Shown in pieces: positions 21,073-28,887 of a stretch of DNA of 36,473 bases. Made by a program: the position numbers and the translations under genes. The stretch comes from Cyanobacteria bacterium REEB417 (lineage in GTDB: Bacteria; Cyanobacteriota; Cyanobacteriia; PCC-6307; Cyanobiaceae). A model generated the notes under the pieces. The model saw only the letters and a list, made by a program, of their open reading frames with translations, was not told the DNA's origin and made no database searches. The stretch is taken from contig JAGWVJ010000019.1 of NCBI GenBank assembly GCA_018970945.1, positions 1 through 36,473 on the forward strand, in the 5' to 3' direction. How positions within the stretch are numbered: the stretch's first letter is position 1; each line of letters opens with the position of its first letter.

Positions 21073-24000
21073 GCAGAAGCGACCGCCAGCTGCGGATCTC
21101 CAGGCCGTTGAGCTCCCAGCCCTTGACCAGCTGGTAAATCACGGGCACCACCAGCAGGCTCAGGGCGGTCGAGGCCAGCAGGCCGCTGAACACCACGGTG
21201 CCGATGCTGACGCGGCTGCCGGAGCCGAAACCGCTGGCAAACAGCAACGGCAAAAACCCCGCCAACGACGAGATCGCCGTCAGCAGGATCGGCCGCAGGC
21301 GGGCGGTGGAGGCTTCCCGGATCGCCTGCTCGAGGGGCTCCCCGGCGGCCAGCCTCTGGTTGGCGAATTCGACGATCAGGATGCCGTTCTTGGCCGCCAG
21401 GCTGACCAGCACCAGCAGGCCCATCTGGCCATAGACATCCAGGGGCAACCCGCGCAGGGCCAGGCCGGCGCTGGCCCCCAGCAGGGCCAGGGGCACCGTG
21501 ACGCCGATGATCAGCGGATCGATGAAGTTCTCGTAAAGGGCCGCGAGCACCAGCAGCATCACCACCACCCCCAGGGCAAACACCCGCACGTTGCTGCCCT
21601 GGGCCTGGTTCTCTTCGCGGGCGAGACCGGCCCATTCGAGGGCCGTCACGCCGCCCTGGCGCTGCTGGACCTGCTCGAGGATCGCCATCGCCTGACCGCT
21701 GCTGATCCCGTTTTTGGGCAGGGCGCGCACGCTGATCGAGCGCACCAGGCGGGTGTGGTTGATGCTGGTGGGTCCGCTGCCCTGCTCCAGGGTCACCAGC
21801 TGGCGCAGGGGGATCAGCTTGCCCTCGCGGTTGCGCACCATCAGGCTGAGCACGTCATTGGCGTCACGCCGCCTCGTCCCGTCGAGCTGCACGATCACCT
21901 TGCGCACCTGGTCGCTCTCGAAGCTGTCGTTGACGTAGTCGCTGCCAAAGCTCGCCCCCAGGGTGTCGACCACGGTGGCCAGGTCCACCCCCAGCGAGGC
22001 CAGCTGCAGGCGATCAGGGATGAGTTCCAGCTGGGGGGAGCCGGCGCTGAAGCGCGTCGAGACCCGTTCAAAGGCTCCGCTGGCGCGCGCAGCCCCGATG
22101 AAGCGCTGGGCCTGTTGTTCAAAGGCGGAGAGGCTGAGCTGGCCATTGCTGATGTCGAGCAGTTCCAGCTCCAGCCCCCCTTCGCTGCTGAAACCCCGCA
22201 CGCTCGGTGGTTCACTGAGCTGCACCACAGCCTGGCGGATGCGTCGCCGCAGCTTGGCGTTGAGTCGGTCTGCCACGGCAGCGGTGGAGGCCTCAGCCCC
22301 ATGGCGCTGTTCGATCGGAGCAAGGCGCACAAAGAACAGTCCCTTGTTGGGGCTGCTGTCGCCGAAGGAGCGCCCGGCAAAAAAGGTCGCGCGGGTGATC
22401 AGCGGCTCGCTGCGCACGATCTCGCGCACCTGGTCGAGCACGGCCTGGGTCTGTTGCAGGCCGTAGCCATCGGGCAGGATCACCACCCCACGCAGCTGTC
22501 CGGTGTCCTCCTGGGGAATGAAGCTCTTGGGCATGGCCTGTAGGGCCAGGGCCGTGATCACGATGCCGGCCAGCAGCAGCAGTAGAACCTGGCGCGAGCG
22601 GGCCATGACCCAGGCAAGCAACCGGCCATAGGGCGCTTCAAGGCCCTCGAGCCAGCGCCGGGCCGGGTCGATCCAGCGCAGCAACCAGCGTGGCTCGGCC
22701 CGTCCGGGGCCCACGGCCCGGCTGGCCAGGACCGGGGTGAAGCTGAGCGCGTTGAAGGTGGACAGGCAGATCGCAGCACTGATCGTGATCGCGATCGGGG
22801 CATAGAGACGGCCCACGCTGCCCCCAAGACCCAGCACCGGCACGAACACCACGATCAGCACCAACGAGGTGGCGATCACAGCACTGCCCAGTTCGGCCAT
22901 GGCCTCGCGGGCCGCCTGCAGGGGCGCCGTGCCGTTCTCGAGCCGGCGGCCGATGTCCTCGCTGACGACGATGGCGTCATCGACCACCAGACCGGAGGCC
23001 AGCACCATGCCGAACAGGGTCAGGGTGTTGAGGGACTGGCCGGTGAGGTAGAGCACGCTGAGGGCGCCGATCAGGGCCACCGGCACGGCCGCCGCGGTCA
23101 CCAGGGCCAGGCGGCTGTTGCCCAGGCCCAGCAGCAACACCACAAACACAAGCACCACCGCATCCCGCAGGCTGGCGGTGGTGTTGTCGATGCTGCCTTG
23201 GACAAAGTCGGCTTCATCGACGATCAATTGCATGCTGATGCCAGGCGGGAACCGGGGTTCCAGTTCCCTGAGGGCCGCATTAACCGCGGCGCTCACGCGG
23301 ATCGCATTGCTGCCGTCGCGCTGGTTGATCACCAGGGCGACGACCGGGTTGCCGGCCAGGTTGGTGGCGATCGCGTCATAGCTTTCATTGCCCAGTTCAA
23401 CCCGGCCCACATCGCGCAGCAGCGTCAGGCCGCCGGTCTTGGCGTCGCGCGCCACCACCAGTTCTTCAAACTCGGCGGGGGTGCGCAGCCGGCCTTCCAT
23501 GCGCAAGGGCAGGGTGAGCTGCTGGCCCTCGGGGCTGGGGGCGTCACCGCTCTGGCCAAGGGCCGCCAGCACGTTCTGCTGCTGCAGGGCCGTGCGCACG
23601 TCGCCGATGGTGAGCCCCCGCTCTTCGAGCCGCCAGGGGTCAAGCCAGAGGCGGAACGCCAGACTGTTGCCGCCCGAGATGCTGACGCTGCCGACGCCTG
23701 GAACGCGTTGGATCCGGTCGCGAATGACCTGGTCGACCCAACCGCCCAGAAAGGTGCTGCCATAGAGGCGACGATCGGCGCCGAAGCTCAGCACCATCAG
23801 CACATCGTCGGAACTGCGCCGCACCTGCACCCCCTGGCGCGCCACCACCGCCGGCAGCAGCCGGCTCACCACGGCCGCCTCGTTCTGGGTGTTGATCTGG
23901 TTGAGCTCGGGGCTGCCCCCGTCAAAGCTCAGGCTGATCGAGCTGCCGTTGGCTGAGCTGGTGGAACGGATGGTGTCGAGCCGCTCGAGTCCGTTGAGCT

Positions 24001-24211
24001 GTTTTTCGAGAATGGCGGTGACCCCCTGCTCCACCACTTCGGGGCTGGCGCCGGGGTACGCGGCGCGCACCGTGACCCGGCTGGGGGCGATCGGGGGCAG
24101 GTTCTCCACCTGCAGGGCCGGCAGGGCCACCAGGCCGGCCAACAGCACCAGCAGGCTGCACACCAGGGTGAACACCGGCCGTTTCAGGAACGGGTCGGAG
24201 ATCGATCGCAA
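21035..24211 (-). CDS. RND-family efflux transporter permease (AcrB/HAE1 type)
   Basis: 1058 aa, full length, likely 12 membrane helices with two large periplasmic loops. N-terminus ISDPFLKRPVFTLVCSLLV, then PTVTVRAAYPGAS-type sequence (SRVTVRAAYPGASPEVVEQ), and proton-relay motif GLVVDDAIVVSEDIGRRLENG in helix 4, as in drug-efflux HAE1 pumps. C-terminal NGILIVEFANQRLAAGEPLEQAIREAS also matches. The start is TTG 24211, the only near-cognate start next to the conserved sequence. No membrane-fusion protein or outer-membrane channel is encoded next to it, so its partners lie elsewhere. It follows pyrFE by 29 bp, in a probable readthrough arrangement. Substrate unknown. Confidence 0.94.
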   Translation of the reverse strand: MRSISDPFLKRPVFTLVCSLLVLLAGLVALPALQVENLPPIAPSRVTVRAAYPGASPEVVEQGVTAILEKQLNGLERLDTIRSTSSANGSSISLSFDGGSPELNQINTQNEAAVVSRLLPAVVARQGVQVRRSSDDVLMVLSFGADRRLYGSTFLGGWVDQVIRDRIQRVPGVGSVSISGGNSLAFRLWLDPWRLEERGLTIGDVRTALQQQNVLAALGQSGDAPSPEGQQLTLPLRMEGRLRTPAEFEELVVARDAKTGGLTLLRDVGRVELGNESYDAIATNLAGNPVVALVINQRDGSNAIRVSAAVNAALRELEPRFPPGISMQLIVDEADFVQGSIDNTTASLRDAVVLVFVVLLLGLGNSRLALVTAAAVPVALIGALSVLYLTGQSLNTLTLFGMVLASGLVVDDAIVVSEDIGRRLENGTAPLQAAREAMAELGSAVIATSLVLIVVFVPVLGLGGSVGRLYAPIAITISAAICLSTFNALSFTPVLASRAVGPGRAEPRWLLRWIDPARRWLEGLEAPYGRLLAWVMARSRQVLLLLLAGIVITALALQAMPKSFIPQEDTGQLRGVVILPDGYGLQQTQAVLDQVREIVRSEPLITRATFFAGRSFGDSSPNKGLFFVRLAPIEQRHGAEASTAAVADRLNAKLRRRIRQAVVQLSEPPSVRGFSSEGGLELELLDISNGQLSLSAFEQQAQRFIGAARASGAFERVSTRFSAGSPQLELIPDRLQLASLGVDLATVVDTLGASFGSDYVNDSFESDQVRKVIVQLDGTRRRDANDVLSLMVRNREGKLIPLRQLVTLEQGSGPTSINHTRLVRSISVRALPKNGISSGQAMAILEQVQQRQGGVTALEWAGLAREENQAQGSNVRVFALGVVVMLLVLAALYENFIDPLIIGVTVPLALLGASAGLALRGLPLDVYGQMGLLVLVSLAAKNGILIVEFANQRLAAGEPLEQAIREASTARLRPILLTAISSLAGFLPLLFASGFGSGSRVSIGTVVFSGLLASTALSLLVVPVIYQLVKGWELNGLEIRSWRSLLLRTPPSESPPPG

Positions 24212-24240
24212 AACTCGGCGTTTCCGCTCCAGAGCAGGCC

Positions 24241-25731
24241 CTAGGGGTGATGGACATCGGGCAGCAGGGTGGCCACCTGGTTGGCATCGAGTCTGCCTGT
24301 CTGTTGCAGCACCTGGGTGATGCGGGTGATGTCGAGCACAGCGTGCACGCGATAGCCCGCTGCGGCGAGCCGCTGTTTGGCCTGGCGATCGTGGTCGCCG
24401 CCATGGTCGAGAAACACGACCACATCGTGGACCACCAGGCCTGAACTCTCCAGCTTGGCGATGCCCTCGAGCACGCTGCCGCCCGTGATCAGAATGTCGT
24501 CGACCACCACCACCACATCGTCGGCCTCGAAATCGCCTTCGATCAGGCGGCGGGCGCCGTGGGCCTTGACCTCCTTGCGCGGGTAGATGAGCGGTTTGTG
24601 CAGCTGCAGTGACAGGCCGGTGGCGGTGGGCAGCGAGCCGTAGGGAATGCCGGCGATGCGGTCAAAGTCGAGTTGGTGCAACAGCTCGCCGTAGCTGTGC
24701 AGCACCCGGTGAAACAGGTTGGGATCCGAGATGATCTGACGCAGGTCGACGTAATAGTTGAAAACGGCTCCACTGGCCTGCACGTACTCCCCGAACAACA
24801 GACAGCCGATGTCAAACAGGTCGACGATCAGGGCAGCCAGGGGATCGTCGCTGGTCCCCGCCGCGGCGTCGGGCAACCACAGGTCGCAGCTCTGGGCACC
24901 GGCACGCTGCCGCGCGCTCTGCAGCTGCGCCCGGCAGCCGTTGATCTGCTCGCGCAGGGCATCGGCCCGCGCCGCCAGGTCGTCTTCGACCAGCAGGTTC
25001 TGGGGCAGGGGCAGCAGCAGGCCGTCGCCCGCCTCACTCAGCCCGGCCTGCAGCAGCGGTTCGAGTTGGTCTTCTTCAGCCCAGAGGCTGCGCAGCAGCA
25101 GAAACCGCTGCGGTGCCGCCTGCCGCACCGCCGCCAGCACGGCTGCATCGCTGGTGCCGACCTCGAGCAGCAGCTGCTCAGGCGTGGCCCACAGCTGGCT
25201 TTCGCGCACGATGTGCAGAAACAGGGGCGCCTCCTCACCGGGGTAGTGCTGCAGCACCCGGGCCGCGGGGTTCGAGCTGTGACAGGTGATCACCACCCCC
25301 TTGTCGGGGTAGAGCAGAAAGGGCGCGGCGATGTCCTGGCCCGCCAGGGGCGAGAGGGTCACCCCATCGGCGCCGAGCTCCTTGAACAGGTAGTGGGCCA
25401 GGGCCGACGAGCTGTTGAGGTCGCCATGTTTGGCATCGATGATCAACGGGATCTCGGGCGGCACCAGATCGCGCACCTCGGTCAGCAGCTCGAGGCCGAT
25501 CGGCCCCAGGGCCTGGTAGAACCCCAGGCTGGGCTTGAAGGCGCAGACCACCGGCGCCGTCGCCTCGATCACGGCCTTGATCCAATGGCGCGCCTGGCTC
25601 AGAAACGAACGTCCCGCCAGCCCCCGCGCCGCCGCCCAGCTGGCCAGAAGCTCGGGGTTGGGGTCGAGCCCAGTCACCAGCAGGCTCTGGTGGCGGCTGA
25701 TGGCCTCGGTCAGCTGAACGAAGAAGGCCAT
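24241..25731 (-). CDS. pyrFE: Bifunctional OMP decarboxylase / orotate phosphoribosyltransferase (PyrF-PyrE fusion)
   Basis: 496 aa from ATG 25731. UMP synthesis steps 5 and 6 in one polypeptide, in the order decarboxylase then transferase, opposite to eukaryotic UMP synthase. Decarboxylase: VTGLDPNPE at 19-27 and the catalytic IIDAKHGD segment (D99, K101, D104), then GVTLSPLAGQD. Transferase: FGEYVQASGAVFNYYVDLRQI, GIPYGSLPTATGLSLQL, and the PRPP motif VVVVVDDILITGGS (406-419). The region around residues 255-300 is an alanine/leucine-rich linker. It lies 115 bp downstream of pyrC on the same strand, a pyrimidine cluster, and just before the RND gene. Confidence 0.96.
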   Translation of the reverse strand: MAFFVQLTEAISRHQSLLVTGLDPNPELLASWAAARGLAGRSFLSQARHWIKAVIEATAPVVCAFKPSLGFYQALGPIGLELLTEVRDLVPPEIPLIIDAKHGDLNSSSALAHYLFKELGADGVTLSPLAGQDIAAPFLLYPDKGVVITCHSSNPAARVLQHYPGEEAPLFLHIVRESQLWATPEQLLLEVGTSDAAVLAAVRQAAPQRFLLLRSLWAEEDQLEPLLQAGLSEAGDGLLLPLPQNLLVEDDLAARADALREQINGCRAQLQSARQRAGAQSCDLWLPDAAAGTSDDPLAALIVDLFDIGCLLFGEYVQASGAVFNYYVDLRQIISDPNLFHRVLHSYGELLHQLDFDRIAGIPYGSLPTATGLSLQLHKPLIYPRKEVKAHGARRLIEGDFEADDVVVVVDDILITGGSVLEGIAKLESSGLVVHDVVVFLDHGGDHDRQAKQRLAAAGYRVHAVLDITRITQVLQQTGRLDANQVATLLPDVHHP

Positions 25732-25847
25732 GGCCGGCGCTGGGCCTGAACAGGTCGCCCATGCGTTGCTAAGCCGGCGCTGCCCCCGGCCGTGGGCCTG
25801 CGCAACAGGTCGTTGCAACAGCTCGCTGCGTTGACCAGGTCTCTGCC

Positions 25848-26888
25848 TCAGGCCAGCAGCTGCCAGCCCAGGGTCTCGCCCGCATGAAACGGCACCAGGC
25901 TGCCAACCCGCTCGGGTACGGGCGTGGGGCGACGCGCCAGGGTCACGGTGCCGTCGTTGAGCGGCAGCCCGTAGAAGCGGGGACCGTTCTCACTGGCAAA
26001 CGCCTCGAGCCGATCGAGGGCATTCTCGGCGTCAAACACCGCCGCGTAGCTCTCGAGCGCATGGGGAGCGTTGTAGATGCCGGCGCAGCCGCAGGCGCTC
26101 TCCTTGGCATGGCGTTCGTGGGGGGCTGAATCGGTGCCCAGAAAGAACCTGGGGTTGCCGCCGGTGGCGGCGGCCCGCAGGGCAAGGCGGTGCAGTTCCC
26201 GTTTGGCCACCGGCAGGCAGTACATGTCGGGCCGCAGGCCGCCGGCAAAGAGGGCGTTGCGGTTGATGTGCAGGTGGTGCGGCGTGATCGTGGCGGCCAG
26301 ATTGGCCGGCCCTGCGCGCACAAAATCGACCGCGTCGCTGGTGGTGATGTGCTCCAGCACCACCTTGAGCCCCGGGTGACGCTGCAGCAGCGGCGCCATC
26401 ACCCGTTCGATGAACACCGCTTCGCGATCGAAGATGTCGATCTCAGCGTCGGTGACTTCACCGTGAATCAACAACGGCATGCCGATGCGCTCGAGGGTTT
26501 CGAGCACTGGTGTGATGGCGGCGAGGTCGCGCACGCCGGCGTCCGAGTTGGTGGTGGCGCCGGCCGGATACAGCTTGACGGCCGTCAGCACCCCCTCCCG
26601 GTGCCCCTGCTCGAGATCGGCCGGGTTGATGGTTTCGGTCAGATAGGCCGTCATCAGCGGCGTGAAGCCAGTTGCAAGGGCCGCACCACCGCGCGAGCGC
26701 ACCGCCGCCACGATGCGTTCGCGGTACGCGCGCGCCGCCGCCGTGGTGGTGACCGGTGGCCGCAGGTTGGGCATCACGATCGCCCGGGCGAACTGCCGCG
26801 CGGTGGCCGGCGCCACCAGCTGCAGCAGCTCCCCGTCGCGCAGATGCACGTGCCAGTCGTCGGGTCGGCGGATCGTCAGGGTGTTCAT
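25848..26888 (-). CDS. pyrC: Dihydroorotase (type II)
   Basis: 346 aa from ATG 26888. Cyclises carbamoyl-aspartate in pyrimidine synthesis. All active-site residues of the E. coli-type enzyme are present: HxH (H13, H15 in [10 protein letters not shown]), the lysine to be carbamylated (K105 in TAVKLYPAG), H142 (LLIHGE), H180 (LEHITT) and D253 (GTDSAPH). Start overlaps the end of the upstream RCK gene by 4 bp. Normal length. Confidence 0.97.
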   Translation of the reverse strand: MNTLTIRRPDDWHVHLRDGELLQLVAPATARQFARAIVMPNLRPPVTTTAAARAYRERIVAAVRSRGGAALATGFTPLMTAYLTETINPADLEQGHREGVLTAVKLYPAGATTNSDAGVRDLAAITPVLETLERIGMPLLIHGEVTDAEIDIFDREAVFIERVMAPLLQRHPGLKVVLEHITTSDAVDFVRAGPANLAATITPHHLHINRNALFAGGLRPDMYCLPVAKRELHRLALRAAATGGNPRFFLGTDSAPHERHAKESACGCAGIYNAPHALESYAAVFDAENALDRLEAFASENGPRFYGLPLNDGTVTLARRPTPVPERVGSLVPFHAGETLGWQLLA

Positions 26889-28771
26889 GGCTCCAGCTTG
26901 GCGGCCGGTGTGGTCTCCTCGGGCGGGTTCAGCTCCAGCAGGTTCAGCTCCAGGCCCAGCCGACGCAGGTTGTCGCTGAGGACGGTGGCCAACTCGGGGT
27001 CGATCCGCAACTCCTGCCACCGCTCACCGATCTGCAGGGCCTGGGCGGCTTCCACCGTGCAGCCCAGGTAGCGGGCCAGGTTGCGGTGCACCTCAAACAG
27101 GGCTTCGGCGGTCAGGGGCCGCCGCAGCCGCAGCTGCAGCCGCTGGCTGGGTGGCGCCAGTTGCCCCAGCTCGATGCGCCGCAGTCCGGCCAGGGTGGCC
27201 AGCACCAGCAGCTGATCCCCCGGGTTCAGCAACAGGTCCAGCGGCGGCAGTGCCAGCACGTCGCCCCGGGAGGGTCGTCGCAGGGCGATGGTCGTGACCC
27301 CATAGCCGTTCTGAATCCGGGCCAGGCTCTGGCCGCAGAGGCTGTCATCGGGGTTGATCCGGTACCGCACCAGCAGGCCCATGGCCTCACCGATCGGCCA
27401 GACCCCCTCGACCCGTTCACCGAAGGCGGTGGCCACGATCACGTCGGCCGCCAGGCTCAGGCTGGAGATCACCGTGACCCCGCCCAGCAGCTCACCGAGC
27501 TGTTCGGCAGCCTGCTCGGCGCTTGCCACCATGGCCAGGCGCGCCTGCGGCCAGAACCGCTGCAGGGCCAGCATGGCCTGCACATTGGCCAGCAGATCGC
27601 TGCTCAGCAGCCCGATGGCGCGCACCTCGTGATCACGCAGGCTGCGTTGCACCCGCTCGAGGGCTCGGCCGTCGGCGTCGATCGGCCAGACGCAGTGCCC
27701 CTCGCGCTGCAGTTCCTGGGCCAGCGATTCACTCAGGATGTCGCCTCCGATCAGCAGAATCGGCCGTGCCCGGCGTGGCAGCCGGGGCCGGGCCTTGAGT
27801 CCGAAGCGGGCGCTCAGCAGCTGATCAAGAATCACGGCCACCAGGGCCGAGGTCAGCAGGGTGCCCAGCAGTGACAGCAGCAGGGTGCCGGCGATGGTGG
27901 CGCCATCGAGGCCGCCGCGGCTCCCGGGTCGCGCTGCAGACAGCACATTCACCGGATCGACGTACTCGCCTTTGAGCAGGCCCAGGGTCACGAACACCCC
28001 GTGCTGCCAGCTGGTTCCCAGCGAAAACTGATGGATCCCGGCCCCGATCACCAGCACCAGCCCCAGGCTGAGCAGCAGCAGGTTGCGGCTGCGGCGATCC
28101 AGCGCCGACCAGCGCCATCGGCGCCGGGGCTGGCGCCCGGGTTGGCCGTCTGGGTCGGCCCTGTCGATGCCGCGATGGTGAAAGGCCAACGGCGTCACCA
28201 GCCACCCGTCCATGCCGTGTTCCAGCTGCACCGGGCGTTGAAAGCGGTGGTCCTCCCATGCACCCTGAAACAGGGCAAAGGCGAGCCCATCGGCCTCAAA
28301 CCTGGCGGCATCGTCACCGGGCCTCAGGGCCTGCAGCAGGGCCCAGCGCATCAGGCTCTGCGGATCCACCACGTTCACACCGCTCAGCCGCCCTTCGAGC
28401 AGGTCACCGAGCTGGCGCTGCTCACCCGAGGCGCGCACCACGATCTGGGCGGTGGGGTTGAGCAGCCGCACCTGCAGCGCGGCCTCCAGATTCACCGTGC
28501 TCTCTGAGCTGAGCAACAGCACGGCACGGGCGTCGCGGACCCCTGCCTGGCCGAGGTGATGGGGGCGGCGCATGTCGCCGATCACCACCGGTGCGCTGAG
28601 GCACTGCTCGAGATCGGGCTCGCGCCAGTCGGGGGCATGGCGGTCCATGGCCAGCAGCGGCATGTCGAAACGCCGCAGGCGTCTGAGGCAGGCCTGCCCC
28701 AGCTTTCCCAGTCCGCAGATCAGGATGGCCGGCTGGGAGGCAGGGGCTGCCATCTGGGCTCTGGTGATCAA
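26885..28771 (-). CDS. RCK/TrkA-N protein with two membrane helices in the middle (putative ion channel)
   Basis: 628 aa (a second ATG gives a start at 28753). N-terminal NAD-binding TrkA-N domain has GLGKLG in [18 protein letters not shown] and the following [12 protein letters not shown]. Around residues 220-310, two hydrophobic helices ([19 protein letters not shown] and [22 protein letters not shown]) frame a loop beginning [17 protein letters not shown], as in a two-helix channel pore, but TVGYG is absent. A second RCK-like unit ([20 protein letters not shown]) lacks a clean GxGxxG, then an RCK_C-like fold ([34 protein letters not shown]) and a final helical domain. It is first in the operon with pyrC. 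Ion and direction are unknown. Confidence 0.8.
   Translation of the reverse strand: MITRAQMAAPASQPAILICGLGKLGQACLRRLRRFDMPLLAMDRHAPDWREPDLEQCLSAPVVIGDMRRPHHLGQAGVRDARAVLLLSSESTVNLEAALQVRLLNPTAQIVVRASGEQRQLGDLLEGRLSGVNVVDPQSLMRWALLQALRPGDDAARFEADGLAFALFQGAWEDHRFQRPVQLEHGMDGWLVTPLAFHHRGIDRADPDGQPGRQPRRRWRWSALDRRSRNLLLLSLGLVLVIGAGIHQFSLGTSWQHGVFVTLGLLKGEYVDPVNVLSAARPGSRGGLDGATIAGTLLLSLLGTLLTSALVAVILDQLLSARFGLKARPRLPRRARPILLIGGDILSESLAQELQREGHCVWPIDADGRALERVQRSLRDHEVRAIGLLSSDLLANVQAMLALQRFWPQARLAMVASAEQAAEQLGELLGGVTVISSLSLAADVIVATAFGERVEGVWPIGEAMGLLVRYRINPDDSLCGQSLARIQNGYGVTTIALRRPSRGDVLALPPLDLLLNPGDQLLVLATLAGLRRIELGQLAPPSQRLQLRLRRPLTAEALFEVHRNLARYLGCTVEAAQALQIGERWQELRIDPELATVLSDNLRRLGLELNLLELNPPEETTPAAKLEP
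26926..26955. repeat. 15-bp tandem duplication in the RCK gene end
   Basis: Units ggttcagctccagca and ggttcagctccaggc at 26926-26940 and 26941-26955, 13 of 15 identical. In the minus-strand protein they produce a repeated Leu-Glu-Leu-Asn motif (ELNLLELN) near the C-terminus. Confidence 0.8.
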
Positions 28772-28887
28772 CCCATGCTCCTGGGCGGTTTGGGCGGCGG
28801 CAAGCGAAGCAAATCAAAAGTTCTCGGCTCCTTGTTGCCCCCTTAACGCGCCCTGACCAGGTTGTGGGCATCTGTTTGTGCCCATCG
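28772..28887. promoter_or_regulatory. Divergent promoter region, RCK gene and glgP
   Basis: 116 bp; the middle (around 28800-28845) is more A/T-rich than the surroundings (gcaaatcaaaagttctc). No clear operator or Shine-Dalgarno next to the glgP ATG. Promoter assignment is by position. Confidence 0.35.
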
